Counted from the first letter of the stretch, positions 1 to 12,974 are shown. The stretch: DNA of 64,000 nucleotides from Sporothrix humicola (GCA_021396245.1 WNYE01000061.1:124001-188000); one strand, 5' to 3'. Notes: generated from the letters alone by a model not told the origin. Program-made: numbers and translations.

Positions 1-2309
1 TCTGCCGATTCATTTGGCACCGCCGGGGTTCTTCATTTCCATTCATTTCGCTCCAGAAAGCCATGACGCTGTAAACTCACGACTCGTATTCATTCCCTCT
101 CCAATTTTAGCATCCAATCGCCAATCGTTTGCATCGGCGCCGCTTCCTCTTTGTGAGATCCCTTTGTTCGCTGACGACGTCCTTCGTCGATGCTGTCGTG
201 GCCTCCAAGCCACCGTGAGTTTATTTGCTAGTAGCGAAAATACAGCGCCTACAGCGTTAGCAGCGCCAAACGGCGCCAAAAGTGAGCCGAACATGGCCTT
301 TTGACAGTGGGCCAACGTCAACCAACGAAATCGACGGCCTTTTCGATATGCATCCGCCAACAATCTATCAGAAGCCCCTGCATGCACTGCCGATTGCCTC
401 GCTCACCTCTCGGCCAAGCAATGGCATTCCATGGCCAGCTCTGCTACACCTTGTGTGTCGGTGAATCTCACCTGGGCGCGACGCCGAATTCGCGACAAAG
501 TTTCCCTCCGAACTTTCCGTCCGTTTTGAATCACCGTTTTCAAAGGACTCTCCAGAAGGTCAGTTATCTTGCCATGACATGGAAGCATCTGACCATCACT
601 GGCTTCATTACGCCCTGGCGCCGCGAATACGAATACAACATGCTGTCTCATCAAAACGAATGGCCACAAGGCATCGTCGGCAATGTGCGCACGTCCCTTG
701 CCCAAACCAGCCCAAACCAGATCGAAAATAACCCAAATACCCATCCCGATCGTCTGTGCCTGACAATCAGTATTTTGTCTTGGGCAAAGGTGTCTTTGTA
801 TCGTCCATCTTGCATCCTATATCTTATCTGGACCCCGTCTTTGTGTTCCTCTTTTATCCTCGACCCGCCCAGGCCCCAAACCTGTTTCAGCCCCAAAGCG
901 CCCAATGCCAATCACTGCATCCCCTTGCCTGGGTATTTGACATGTCGACGGCAAATTCCTCGAGTCCTGTCACGCCGTGCTCTTTGTCTGGCTGGATACT
1001 GGCTGGATCCTGGCTGTTTGGCTGTTTGTCTACAGAATCTCTAGAAGTTGAGTTGACACCGGTGCCCAGCCCTCTTGCTGCAACTTCTCATACAAATGCT
1101 ACTCTGCAACAAGACAACTGATTGAACGCAGCAAATGCCACCGTCCCGCAACTTCCGGGCGGCAGCCCTCCGGTTTCTATGCCAAGCACTTCCACGGCGA
1201 TCAAAGACGATCAAGGATGCGCGGGTGGCGGAGCAGTCTCCATGTCCACTCTATGAACGGGTCTGGCCATCTTGGCCCATTTTATTCGTCTTGGTCTGGC
1301 CAACGTTACGACGACATTCCATGTCAGTTGGCGTTGATGTCTCGAAAGTGAAGAACGAGCCGTGACAAAGAAGCTCTCCTCTTGGCGCCAGGAATTGCCA
1401 ATACTAATGTTCTCCATTCTTGTTAGAGTCTTGAGACGTCGAGTGTTCGTGAAAGTCAACCGAGCGCTTCGACAAGATGGCCATCTCAGTCTTGTAAGCT
1501 GACAAGGCGAGCTTGGGTTAGGCACCCAGTCGACAGTTCGTATCCGGGCGTCGCTAAAGGCCTATGGACAACTGGATTTGCACCGGAACAAAATTTATCA
1601 TGGCCCTGGGCAGGTCTCGTGATAGTCATTAGATTCCGCTCCGTACACCGTACATGCACGGCAAATACGTCGGAGGCCAGTTCCGTCGATACTGTCGTGC
1701 TACTGCAAATTACTCGATGCAGGCTAGCTCCGGCAACTTGAGGTCGTTTTGCCGGGCCAGGCTTTCGTTTAGACCAGTCGGCCATTTTGTATCGCCAATG
1801 ACAAATTCTGAGAGACCTGGCCCAGTGCACCAAAACAAAGTAAACAGCTCGAAAAAAAAATCTTATTCGAATATCATGAAGTAGGGAATAGGAAAACAAG
1901 AAGATGCAGCCCAACATATCGTCAAACTACCCCAGACCTGATTCGGGATGTGCTTCCGGCGTCGTGCCCCCGCAAAACCCCTCTCCGTAGAGGCCCGTCT
2001 TACATCCGACGTTGTCTTTGTCGATCCCATCGTGCACTCCGCACTAAAATTCCGAGCATAATGGATGGCAAAAGTTCCTCCGAAAGGCAATTTTCGTCTG
2101 CTGATGAAAAAAGACCCGGTTGAACCCGGCGATGCATCGACGACGAGAATCTTGAAAACTTGAAGACGGCGACACTTTCAGTCCTCCCAGATCTTGAATT
2201 GTTTCCTTGATCATCGCATCAGACAATTATCGCATCGCGTCAACTGAGTGCCCCGAAAACAAGAAACTGTCTCACCTGCATCGATCTCGTCACTCGTCAC
2301 ACATCCATC
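1..2309. other. Gene-free 5' flank of the first MFS gene
   Basis: No reading frame here has recognisable domains, and the open frames on both strands are short and mutually overlapping. There are small degenerate tandem words near 700-720 (a 10-mer beginning CCCAAACC, twice) and near 985-1035 (repeated CTGGCTGGAT/GGCTGTTT). The last 400 bases are presumably promoter and leader of the transporter starting at 2310. Nothing else is supported. Confidence 0.5.
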
Positions 2310-3971
2310 ATGGCCAGCACCGACGCCATACCGTTGGCCAATCTCGGCGCCCGTCGCACACGAGCGGGCGTCGTCACACAGGCGGCCATTGACAACAATG
2401 CCAGCAGCAACGTCGCTGAAGAAGAGGAGGACGACTACCACGCAACACCAGCCCTGCCCCCCGTATCACGCGGCCAGCAGGCCTCGGTGCTCATCTCGTC
2501 GTTCCTCGCCATTGCGCTGTCCATTGGCTACAATCAGTGCTACGGTGTGTTCCAGGAATACTACTTGTCCGAGAACCAAAACGTCCTCGTCTTGAAGTCG
2601 GCATCGTCTACGGACTCTACTGCTACGACAGAGCAGCCGTCGACAGCGCTGTTGGCGTTTGTCGGCACTCTCGGCGCCGGTCTGACCTGGGCCGGCAGCA
2701 TCTTTGTCAACCCATGGCTGTCGCGTGTCGAGTATGCTGCACTGTCACATTCTACTCCTCAACAGCAGCAGGGCCGTGGCCGTGTTGGAACAGCCGTGGT
2801 GCACGCCCTCACTGCGTCGCCGCGCAGCATCACTCTGGCCGGCGTCGCGCTCATGGGCCTGGGTTTCTTGCTGGCCAGTTTTGCTACCCAGGTCTGGCAC
2901 CTCCTCCTGACGCAGGGCCTCCTTTACGGCCTCGGCAGCTCCATGCTGTACTTCCCTCTGCTCGGCCCTGCGCCCGAGTACTTTAACCGCCATCGCGCGA
3001 CTGCTCTAGGTCTGATCCTATCCGGTGGCGGTGTCGGTAGTTTGGTGCTGTCACCCGTCGTGCGTGCGCTGCTTTCGGCCGTCGGCGGTCGCTGGACACT
3101 GCGTTTCCTGGCAGCATTGTCTGTGGTTGTTGGCACGCCTGTTGCCTGGGTCGTGCCGCCGTCGCGGTTCCCAGTCACAAACAGCGCCAATGCGGATGGG
3201 AGCGGCAGCAACAGCGGCGAAAACACCGACAGCGAGCAGCGCCCGGCCACACAGGCAGTCCGCGTTGCCCGCCGTCGCACACACATTTCGACGGCGCTGT
3301 GGCTCACACCAGCCTTTTTGCTGTCCGTCACGGCCGCCTTCTGCCAGTCTGCCGGTGCCCAGCTGCCCTTGACCTTTATTCCGAGTTACAGCGTCGCCCT
3401 CGGCTTGTCGGCTGGCACGGGCGCCACTCTCCTGGCCGTCGCCAACGTCGTCAATGCAGTTGCACGTGTGGCCACAGGCTATGCTGGCGATCGTTTCGGC
3501 CGCCTCAACGTGCTGGCTGTCAGTCTTGCAGCCGCCGCCGTGGCCGTTGGGGCGCTTTGGGGAATAAGCGTCAAGGCGGCTTCCGGAACGTCCCCAGTCG
3601 AGTCCACCGCCTCTGTGTCCTCCTCCTCGTCTGCCCAGCTGTGGCTCGCCTTTATTGTTCTGTACTCGGTAGCTGCTGGCGGATATTACGCGCTCTTCCC
3701 CGCCACGATTGCCGATGTCTTTGGCATCCGCAGCTACGCCGCCGTCAACGGGTTCATCTATTTCGTGCGCGGCTGCGGGACCATGCTAGGTAGTCCCGTT
3801 GGCGGTGTTCTGCTGGGTACGAGCCGTGCCGGCGCAAGCAGTGCCGCCAGCAGTAGCAGCTATGCAGGCGTCGTCGTCTGGGACGGGGCCTTGCTTGTCG
3901 GATCGGCTGCGTGCGTTCTCGGCGTTCGTTGGGCAGATGCGGTGCGGCGTGGCTGGGCGTGGCGGGCATAA
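2310..3971 (+). CDS. MFS transporter, monocarboxylate-permease-like
   Basis: A single-exon gene of 553 residues, predicted to be a 12-helix major facilitator permease in the plasma or an internal membrane. After a hydrophilic N-terminus of about 50 residues, the first helix carries the SIGYNQCYGVFQEYY stretch typical of the monocarboxylate transporter-like (Mch/MCT) branch. The region around APEYFNRHRATALGL followed by SGGGVG is the other hallmark. A charged Ser/Asn/Gly-rich loop separates the two six-helix halves, and the second half begins with a loop motif GYAGDRFGRLNVL. The ATG at 2310 has a good context (ATCATGG) and opens the frame. Substrate cannot be read from sequence: members of this branch move monocarboxylates, riboflavin or remain orphan. 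The family call is firm, the substrate unknown. It lies upstream of and codirectional with the Ytp1-like gene, with no sign of shared function. Confidence 0.9.
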   Translation: MASTDAIPLANLGARRTRAGVVTQAAIDNNASSNVAEEEEDDYHATPALPPVSRGQQASVLISSFLAIALSIGYNQCYGVFQEYYLSENQNVLVLKSASSTDSTATTEQPSTALLAFVGTLGAGLTWAGSIFVNPWLSRVEYAALSHSTPQQQQGRGRVGTAVVHALTASPRSITLAGVALMGLGFLLASFATQVWHLLLTQGLLYGLGSSMLYFPLLGPAPEYFNRHRATALGLILSGGGVGSLVLSPVVRALLSAVGGRWTLRFLAALSVVVGTPVAWVVPPSRFPVTNSANADGSGSNSGENTDSEQRPATQAVRVARRRTHISTALWLTPAFLLSVTAAFCQSAGAQLPLTFIPSYSVALGLSAGTGATLLAVANVVNAVARVATGYAGDRFGRLNVLAVSLAAAAVAVGALWGISVKAASGTSPVESTASVSSSSSAQLWLAFIVLYSVAAGGYYALFPATIADVFGIRSYAAVNGFIYFVRGCGTMLGSPVGGVLLGTSRAGASSAASSSSYAGVVVWDGALLVGSAACVLGVRWADAVRRGWAWRA

Positions 3972-5087
3972 GCTTGTGAAATCGTTCGAGAAGGGAGGGG
4001 GGAGGAATGTGTCGATATGTCTGCGATCGTTGATTTCGTTGTTTGTCGCTTTATTTCCTAATTTCCTAATGTGTCAATGTGTCCATGTAAACGTATTACA
4101 TATACCTTTTTGTTCTGAACATAGCATCTCTTCTCCATCTCTCGCAGGATTTATCGATGCGTTGACAGTGAACACGAATATTTTCGAAAACTGGCAAACT
4201 GGCGGGTCAGACATTTATCAACTGTGGAATCAGGAATCACGGCCAAGTCGCTTCGGTGCAGTCGGAGATGATTTATTGTTCTGGGCGAGCCTCGAGATGC
4301 TCCACTGCTGCTAGCTGCGTTTGGCTGCATTTATTAGCTGCTTTGGGGACTCGGCGTTGAAAATCAGCGCGTCTCATTGGCTGGTCGCACCTTCCCCAGC
4401 ACGTGTAAAGTGTCCCTTCGTAGGACGCCAGTACGCGGCCCTGCGTAATACACGCGACGAACGGGGACGGAAAATTGCAGCAGGTGCATTACGATGCTGG
4501 GAAGGGGCGATCCAGAGAAGAGGACAAAGACCCAAAGGAACGGGAAAAGAACAGCAAGAACACTGGGCCGCGACTGCCGTTAGCACTAAAACGTCGCAAT
4601 AACACGACATGTGTCTGGTCAGGGTGTCTGGAAAGGTCGTATTTTCAGCGCATTCCCATATTCCCATGCCCTCCCGCATTCCCCACTTTTTGGCATAACT
4701 GGCAGCTGTTCTGGCAACTTTAGGCGTGTCATCTCTTCTTTCTAGGGGGTGAGATTGGTGCCGTCCCTTCTTTTGCCCTTTTTTGCCTTTTTATTTTTCT
4801 TGCTCCTCGACCACATCGACTCCAGGACTGCCCCTTGGAACGAACCGACGACACAAACCACGTTCCAGCACGCTGGCCGACGTGTAGACACATTTCGACT
4901 CGACTCGACTCTCCGTCCTCCGCTGCACAGAATCTGGCCTTGTTTGTCATCATCGACTAGCCCCGAGCCTTCCGACGGCAGAATTTCGACTTAAATCGCA
5001 TCACGACGTTTTGGAGATCTGGCCGTTTTGCACCTCCCAACGATTTTCCTTTCAACTCAATCGCTTCCTTTCACGCCGACGCCCACC
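3972..5087. other. Spacer: MFS 3' end and Ytp1-like promoter
   Basis: This 1.1 kb contains no supported gene. An inverted CCAAT word (ATTGG) sits at about 4376-4380. A T/C-rich run at 4760-4810 is typical of the pyrimidine-rich core promoters of filamentous ascomycetes. Transcription of the gene at 5088 probably starts downstream of that tract. Confidence 0.5.
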
Positions 5088-6816
5088 ATGTCGCTGCGAT
5101 CGATTGCCCCCGTGGCCATTGCGGCGCTCGCCCTGGCGCTGCCGGCGGCCGCTCACGAGCACGGCGAAGACAAGATCCCCGAAGGAGCAACAATATCAGT
5201 AGACCCAATTGTGCGTGGCCACCACGCCCCTCGACGGCGATAGACACAACTTGCTACAGACCCGATGCTAACTCGCTCAGGACGCAACATTATGGGTGCA
5301 CATCTTGCTCATGACCTTTACCTGGGGTATCCTGTTCCCTCTTGGCATGGTCCTTGGTGTATGTTTCTTCTTCTGCTTCCCCTTCCCCAGACTCCGTATC
5401 GAACAATGTCGATTTCCGATCTCCCGTCCGTTTCTTGTCCTGTGTCTTGGCATCTGCTGACAGCTCACCCCTCCTTCCTCAGATCATCAAGTCCCGCTGG
5501 CACGTCCCCGTCCAGGTCACCTCGACTGCCCTCGCCATTCTTGGCTATGTTCTCGGCCACATGCACAAGGGCCGCCAGTTCAACGGTAACAATGTCCACG
5601 CCAAGTTCGCTACCCCTCTCTTCTTCATGCTCGTCGCCCAGGTCACCCTCGGCGTCTACCTGCGCCTCCACCTCGAGCGCGGCTTCCAGGGCCGCATCCG
5701 CCCCATCTTCCGCATCGCCCACGGCATTCTTGGCAAGGCCTTCCCCGTTCTCGCCTGGGTCCAGATGGTCTTTGGCGGCATCACCGCCCTCGGCTTCTGC
5801 CAGGGCGACCACGTCGGCCAGTGTGCTGCCCACTTTATCATGGGCGGCGCATTCATCGCCTACGGCATCCTCCTTACCATCCTGCTGCTCGTCGGCCAGG
5901 TCTGGCTCAAGCGCACCGGTCGCTCGCCCGAATTCTTCGACAGCTGCGTCATTGCTGCCTGGGGCTGCGTCAACACCTTCACCGAGCACCGCTGGGGCAC
6001 GGCCTGGGTCAAGAACGACTGGCAGCACACGACCATGGGCATTATCTGGTGGAGCGCCGGTCTGGCCGGTGTGTGGCTCAGCCGTGGCCGTGACGGCCGC
6101 CCGCAGCGCAACTTCATCCCTGGCTTTGTCATCCTCATCACCGGCTGGGCCATGTCGGCGCATCCTCAAGAGCTCATGATCAGCGCCGCCACCCACGCCA
6201 TGTTCGGTTACACGCTGATGGCCGCCGGTCTGACGCGCATCATCGAGGTCGCCTTTGTTGTGCGCGACAAGAACGGCATCTCCAACGACAGCACCGAGTA
6301 CAACAGCTTCCAGTTCATTCCTGTTTTCGTAAGTCCGGACCCGTATTTCTTGTATATTTTGTTCTCCGCTAACCTGTCCAGCTGCTCTACGCTGCTGGTT
6401 TCCTGTTCATGGGTGCCACCGAGGAGCAGATGCTGCTCGTTGCTGGCTCTGGCATTGACCACGTCGCCTACATCCTCATCCTCTACAGCCTGGCGTTCCT
6501 TATGTTCCTCTTTGTCAACATGCTTATCAGCCTCTATGACCGGACTGCCAACGCCGATCTCTTGGCCGCCAAGAACAAGCAGCGCCAGTCTGCCGATGCC
6601 GCCGAGGCCGCCGCCATCCGCCTCAACGGCAACGCCCGCGCCGAGAACCGCCAGGTCCGCGACGCCGAGGAGTTTGAGCTCGGCGAGCTCATGAGTGACG
6701 ACGAGGAGGACGAGGAGCAGTCTGCACGCCGGACACTGCTCAAGCAGGAGGGCAGCCACGGCGACGAGGCCGCGGCCCCTCTCGTAAATGGCAACGGCCA
6801 GGCACACCACTCATAA
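5088..6816 (+). CDS. Ytp1-like multi-pass membrane protein (DUF2427/Ytp1)
   Basis: Four exons by my reading: 5088-5210, 5281-5358, 5483-6328 and 6382-6816, all joined in phase 0, giving 493 residues. Donors are GTGCGT, GTATGT and GTAAGT; branch sites resembling GCTAAC or GCTGAC precede the acceptors. Residues 1-22 form a signal peptide ending in an Ala-rich stretch before AHEHGED. The N-terminal half has cytochrome-b561-like helices with conserved histidines (GHMHKG, NNVHAKFA), matching the DUF2427 region of Ytp1-like proteins. The C-terminal half has the further helices of the Ytp1 domain. The tail is acidic and Ala/Glu-rich and probably cytosolic. The molecular function of this family is not established; a haem or redox role is only an inference from the histidines. 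The gene converges on the minus-strand rhodopsin-domain gene downstream. Confidence 0.85.
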
Positions 6817-7917
6817 AAAAGGTTGCATGGCTGTTGTGATTTATAGATGCTGACTCTTCGTTAAGCTTTTTACCCTTAAGAACACAGGGCTGTCAATCAT
6901 CTGCCCCACTTTGTTTCTTTCTGTTCATATTGTTTTCTTTTCTTGTGTCTTTCGTGTTCCTCTTCTATTCTCATTCTCTTTTTTGTTGTGCATATCATCA
7001 TGTCTTTCTCTTATTCTTGTCTTTTTCTTTCTTACATTTTTAATTACCGGCATATAAAGTGTGAAAAAATGGGAGTTTCCGGGTTTCAGCTTATTAGGGG
7101 ACAGGGTTTTGGAAATGACAAACTGCTTTTTTTTTCCAGACGAAACAATAACTGTTTTTGTAGTGCCCGTTTGCATACATTTATGTTCCTTTAATAAGTG
7201 CGCAGCTACAGGCGTCCTTGACAGCTACCTTGACCGAGTTTCAGAATACTCAAGTGGCAAACTGCGACTGCCACGGACCGCCTTTTCGAGCCAATTCCTG
7301 TCGAGTCATGTCTCGCAATGGTTAATTTTACGTTTAATTTTATGCTTGAATAAAGTTGCGGCTTAAACGTATATTTTTTGTGCAATGACTCTTTTGATTG
7401 TTTTGGTCACGTCACGTTTTCTTTCATAATATTGTCACTCTCTGTTATACTTAAAACCCCATGTTCCTTTCACTTGTTGCAGATAAGTAATTCACACAAA
7501 ATAATGGTCAAGCAGGAAAACGAAATACAATAAACTATCAACCAATGAATCCTTAAACTCCCCAAATTATGCAAATCGAGGCATGGCTTTGAAGAGTAGG
7601 GAACAAGAAACAAATCCACAAAACAGTACAGGCAAAACATGAGGGAGTATCGAACCGAACGCAAAGTACATGATAGGAAGAAAACATGAAAGCATAAAAC
7701 AAACGTCGAAATCAATGAAATCAGAAAGCCAATCCCAATACACCTAAACCCCGTTTTGACCAGAATACCCAGGCACCATAATTCGAAAAACCAGCCATTG
7801 TGCAGAATGACAACCGAGAGAACCAAGAATGATAAACACCAATAAATATCAGAGGAGAGAAACGTGATAGAGAGGCTGGAATGGACGGTGATATATGGAT
7901 AAACAAGAGCCACAGTA
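6817..7917. other. Convergent 3' spacer
   Basis: This AT-rich 1.1 kb lies between two genes that converge on it. It holds the 3' untranslated regions and probably terminators of both. No gene or repeat is evident apart from T-rich tracts around 6930-7030 that suit 3'-end formation. Confidence 0.5.
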
Positions 7918-9244
7918 TCATACTAATGACTTGCTACCAGTAGCAATCTCCGTTGAGAGGGGCCGGTCCCGATTCGCCGACGAAATTGTAACGGGAGCTG
8001 TAACCCAGCTTGGTGCACCTCGTGTTGACGATGTTGTTGTTGTGGTAGTGTTGTTTGTGTTGGCTCTCGGCTTGTCCGTCTTCTTTGATCGTGTAACAGC
8101 TGCCTTTATTCTTCCAAATGCGCTGGTATTTGTGTTGTTGCCGCCTGTGGTGGCATTGTTGCTGGCATTGACGTTGTTGACGTTCAAGTTGTTGCCCAGG
8201 TTGGTGTTGCTTAGACTGCTCATGTTCCAGTTGCCCGTGTTGAGCTCGATATCTGCTTCGGATTGTGGTGCATTGGTCATCTTGTCGTCGCGAAGCAGGG
8301 CACGCAGGATAGGAATTGAGGCGGCAATGATTGTGATGGCACTCTCAGCGACACCCCAGATGACGAGTTGAACCGTGACGCCTATGGTGTTAGTCATGTG
8401 TTTGGATAAACCATCAGTGGTAAACCATCAGATGGACCACAAGGTGGAACTTACCAGGATCAGAGTTGGCGAGTGTGTTGACCTTGGACACTTTGATGAG
8501 TGAGGCCACGCCGGCAAACACACCCATGCTCATTGCAAATAAGACACCCAGTTTCTCCTTGCGGTTCATGGACATGCCCCAGATAATTTTCCACGGGAAG
8601 ATGGCCAGGCAGATATCCACGGCGCCCGAGTAGGCCGTGGAAAAGGTGTTGTATGTCGTAACGACATCCTGCGGCCAGCACTCGCCAGGAACCGACGAGT
8701 CAAAGACCTTTTGCACGGGCATGCAGCGGATCCACTGGAAGATGGCGCTGGTTCCCAAAATCACATTGACCGACATGATGATGAACCAAATGGCCCAGCG
8801 CATCCAGCCGTTGGAAATCCGAAGCACGGTCATGGCAAAGGATGTCTTGCTCCAGACGGCGGCCAAGATCGAGAAGAAGCCGGCAAACGTGGCGACAACA
8901 TTGAGCGGGAAAAACTTGACGGACTCGATATCCCACAGATGTTTGCCGTAGCCAAAGGTGGTGGCGGCCGTGGTAAAGCCGGAGGCGAGGCCGAGACAAA
9001 TCCATGATGTGATGAGAACATAGTCGTCCCACCAGAGGCCACGACCGCGTAAGAACTTGCAGTAGATGCGTAGGCTTAGAAATCCCAGTGAAAGGCCAGT
9101 GAGAAGCCAGATAGTGAAGTTGAGCTGGGGTGCTTGGTTGTCGTGAGGTAAATCGGCGGCGGGGATGGTTGTGGTTGACTGCCTTGGGAATGTTCGTGAT
9201 CCTGCCGCCGGCGTTGTGTAGGTAAAGTCGTAGATGCGCTCCAT
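7918..9244 (-). CDS. Fungal rhodopsin-domain (Pth11/SAT4-type) membrane protein A
   Basis: Two exons on the minus strand: 8455-9244 and 7918-8381, separated by a 73-nt intron (GTAAGT donor, TAG acceptor), giving 417 residues. Seven hydrophobic segments lie between about residues 40 and 300. The GLWWDDY motif after helix 2, the KTSFAMTVLR helix and the ECWP cysteine after a paired extracellular cysteine are typical of the fungal rhodopsin-domain family, which includes Pth11-like putative receptors. The C-terminal 120 residues are polar, Asn/Thr-rich and probably cytosolic, with runs of consecutive Asn and Thr. Ligand and coupling are unknown, and receptor function is inferred from family topology. 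A second copy lies at 13692-14978 on the same strand, with the small Alb1-like gene between them. Confidence 0.85.
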
Positions 9245-12200
9245 TGTGGTGATAATTCTGCTGCTGTTGATATTTTCACAGATCTAGTTTTATTGCGTCA
9301 AGTCTGTCGTGAGACACGCCGAGTGAAGTCTTTGCTTCACATCAGCAGGTGTCCTTTCTCTTGACTATGCTTTTTGGTGCCTTGGTTCGATTTCGTGATA
9401 TTCTCGTTCGGACGACACAATGTGGAGAACGTTGAAGACGGGAGAGGAGGTGAGAGAGAGGGAAGAAATGGAAAGAAAAGAAAAGAGGAGAAAAGAAAAA
9501 ATAGGGAGGAGTTAGATAGAGAGGAAGATGGACCACGGAATGAAAGACGGAATTGGAAAAAGGGGACAAAAAAAAGAGAATGCAGTAGGAGAGAGTCGAC
9601 TCGATCCAGGACACACGACAAGAAAATCAAAAGTTTTGAGAGAGCCAGAAATTGACCAACAACGGGACCAGCTCTCACGATGACCACGGGATAATGATGA
9701 GTTTATACATGACCGGATAGCTGGCACCTGGATATGCCGTCGCAGGGGTCAACCCTGGTCGAGGAGATGTGATGTTCGAAAGAAATGGTGAGATGTTGTG
9801 AGTAAGAGAGTGAAAATGTGAAGGAGACAACAGCGAGACGACGACAACGCCTCCACGAATGGACGTGCGTCGAGGCCGCTGACCGTGCGTAGAAAGGAGG
9901 AAGAAGGAGAGCGAGAGCGGGGTGACAACTGGGAGATGACGAGGGGGCCAAAAAGAGGACTCGAGAAACGAAAGACACGATGTCGTCGATCCCGGGGAAA
10001 AGCTCCTTTCAAAACCAGAAAAACCAGCTGGTTGGGGAGACCAACTGACAGAAAAAGAAATAGTAGAGGTGGGCGGAAGAAGAGCCTCCTTTCTCGCCCA
10101 AAAGTGAAGCTGAATTGGTACTTGGGACAAGACAAGGTGAGGTGAGGTGATGAGTAGACGAAGGAGGCAAGAAAAAGGAGGGCACCCCAATAGCGCCGAG
10201 ATGGTGTGACAAGACGAACTTCAACAACGCAGTTCGTGTCAAGTGTTCTTTGCTCGATGAAGCTAGGTTTGTCTTGTGTGGAAGGATAGAACAAAGTCGA
10301 GCAAGGGTGGCGGCAATGTTGTTAATGAAAGTGGTGAAAATGGTTGCAATGAAGAGTAGCACCGTCAGTATGTCGTCAAAAAAGACGAACGCCGAAACCG
10401 TGCTTTCCCCGGAGTTGGAGGATTCCGTAGCGTTGGGTGGCAGTGTCCTGTGTCTTTTTGTGCGGTTTGTTGCTTTTTCGCAGCACGAAGTGTGGTGTGC
10501 ATGTACCGAGCACGGAGTGTAAGTCACAAGTAGGGTATGAAATTGGTGTAAAGTGTAAAGGAAAGTCTGTGAGACGTCAAAGTTCGATGCTACGCTAGGT
10601 GGGAGAGGAAAAGAAAGTAGAAGAAGAATACGACACTAGAAGCCCCGGCATATGGAGAAGGAATGTAATAACGAGAGGTCGTCAAGAGATGGACAAGGAA
10701 CAGAAAATAATATTTAAAAAAGGCGTAAAGAAAGCGGGACCAAGAACAAAAAGATAATTCAAATAATTTTCAATCGTTTACCGAGGACACCACAGGCAGG
10801 CAACTGATCATTCGACACGAGGCACACCGTGACAAAATATTACACAACAATATGCAGAAAAGCTCGAAAACGCCCAAGAAGTCGGCGTCCAGCGCATTGG
10901 CTCGACGTGCGCATTGCGGCAGGGCCGTCGATCAGTTGGTCGATTGTGTCTCGCAATGCGTGGAAACCCCGGGTTTTGCGTCGTGATGGGACACTTGAGA
11001 ACCAAAACGAGAGGGCAGAAGGAAAACGAGGGGGCGGCAGGCTGCTGTTGGGAAATTTATGGGGAGACGATGGTCTTTACTTACTCATAAAAATAGTGAA
11101 TAAATGAATATGATGAGCAGGATGCGAGCAGCGATTGCCCGGCCATATTGACTCATGCTCGATGTTGGAGCTCTATTCTCATCATTGTTTTTTTAAGGTA
11201 TTCATGTTTACTTTGTTCAACCGCCTCTTACACAAACAACGACACCTGATAAACCATGACAAATGGTGGACAGTCCTCCTAATGATCGACAGGCAGTGCA
11301 GAAATGCAAGAAGCGGATATATCGTAGAGAGCAGGTTGAGGAAAATATGAGCAGGCAAATGCTAGCACACTCGAAGTTCCGCAACCCAGGAATTGTCTCT
11401 TTGCATCTCACTTTCTTGATAGAGAGAGAGAGAAAAGGTACAGGATATCACAGAGGAATGATATAGTGTTGCGAGTTTACTAGAAGGTTGACGATGAAAA
11501 TGATCTAGAATTCTTTCTACTGTGCAGTCTGTATATCAGCACGTCAGGACATGTCTTTTGTTCTCGCTTCCCGTTCCCCGTATTTTGCCTCCTCTGTGCC
11601 TCCAAAACACGTTTCCGCCCTCTGCACGCAAGAGCAGATCTTTTGCGACGCCAGAATGTTTTGGCAGTCTTCTTGGCAATCTTTCCAGGAAATGGGAGCA
11701 ATACGACGGTGAGTTGTAGATGTTGGACATAATTATGGCAGGCACTTTTTCCCTCTGAGGAGAATGGACGAAATAAAGAAGACTGCAAAAAAATGAGAGG
11801 CAAAGAGGGTGTGCCTTGAGAATCTGAAACGCTGTGTAAGAGAGGATGCACATCTTGCGACTTACACGGACGCGACCCTGTTTTCTATGTGAGGGGTGAG
11901 TGGGCAAAACAATGAGTGAAAGAGTGCTGAAGAGAGAGGGAAAGGGACAGGAGCGCTGAATTGTCGCTGTCAGTTGTCAGTTGTCAGAAACATAATGTGG
12001 GGACGGGCCGCTGAAGACGCTGAAGAAGAGGCCCTCTCAGGGGATCGGCTGGGGCCGCATGATAGGGCGCTTGGGCGTGGCAGTGGGGCCTAGTTGTCCT
12101 TTTTGGAGAGACAAGAGTCTGACAAGAGTCTGGACCTAGCCTTGGCGGGTGTGGCTTGCGACTGTGGCGTTTGAGATTTTGTTAGTGGGAAAATTTTCTT

Positions 12201-12561
12201 CAATTGGAGACTCTCGAGGGCAGGCGCGACCCACTGCCAGAACCTCACCACAGCCTTTTCACACCTCGTTTTGACATTTTCACGTCTCAACACTCTGCAC
12301 TCACCTCACACTTTCCGACATTCAACTCGGATCGCTCGCCTCCGGCTGTTCATATTCAGCCACCACACAGACGCTTTTCGTCCACTACCCGGTCAAATCG
12401 CCTTTTTTTTTTTGCTCTCATCACGGCCTTTGTTGTTGGCCCCTTTCCCCGCCTCCATTTCATACAGAACTTGTTTTGAACATCAAACAGTTCCACTCTC
12501 ACTCCCCCCCTTTCTCTCATCCCCTCTGAATTTTCAAGCCCACCTCGTCACCACCCTCACA
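9245..12561. other. 3.3-kb divergent spacer with purine-rich tract
   Basis: This spacer separates the divergently transcribed rhodopsin-domain gene A and the Alb1-like gene. The plus strand is strongly purine-rich at about 9420-9570, so the minus-strand leader of gene A is polypyrimidine-rich; further purine-rich stretches follow to about 10150. The 300 bases before 12562 are pyrimidine-rich on the plus strand, the expected promoter and leader of the Alb1-like gene. Open frames of up to about 180 codons exist on the minus strand (for example 9749-10294) but are low-complexity Ser/Phe/Leu sequence from the pyrimidine tracts, so I do not call them genes. Confidence 0.5.
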
Positions 12562-12974
12562 ATGCCTTCCGTCAAGAACCCCAACAAGCAGTCCCGCAAC
12601 CGCGTGGCTGCCCGTGCGGCCAAGAAGCGCCAGCAGCAGAAGAAGAGCTCGGCCGATGGCCGCCACAAGTCGGACCGGGTCGCCAAGGCCGATACCAAGC
12701 GCGGTGCCCGTCCCGGCCTGCTGCCGACCAGCGGTCCCCGTGCGCCGCTGAGCGCCAAGAAGCAGAAGAAGATCATCCAGCGCATGACGCTGGCGCTGAA
12801 GCGCAAAATGGAGGCCAACGGCGGCAAGCTGCCTGAAGATGTTGTGGCTGGTGAGTTGATCCCCTTTTTGTGATATTAAATATTGAAACCATCTACACCA
12901 TACATTTACTAACCTGAAAAGCCACCGAAGAGGCCGCACCTGAGGAGGAGATGGCCGATGCTGATATCCAGTGA
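12562..12974 (+). CDS. Small basic nucleolar-type protein, Alb1-like
   Basis: Two exons, 12562-12850 and 12922-12974, split by a 71-nt intron with GTGAGT donor and an ACTAAC branch site, giving 113 residues. The protein is very rich in Lys and Arg (SRNRVAARAAKKRQQQKK) and has a central RGARPGLLPTSGPRAPLSAKK stretch followed by a helical basic segment. It ends in an acidic tail (TEEAAPEEEMADAD). This arrangement resembles Pezizomycotina proteins annotated as ribosome-biogenesis factor Alb1, a nuclear shuttling partner of the pre-60S export factor Arx1. I recognise it from the pattern and cannot align it, so identity is moderate; that it encodes a real short basic protein is more certain. The second exon has only 17 codons, which makes the intron easy to miss. 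Confidence 0.6.

Noticed and set aside
9749..10294. Minus-strand frames of about 170-180 codons in the spacer before rhodopsin gene A
   Set aside because: They are Ser/Phe/Leu/Pro-rich translations of polypyrimidine leader DNA and overlap one another in several frames.
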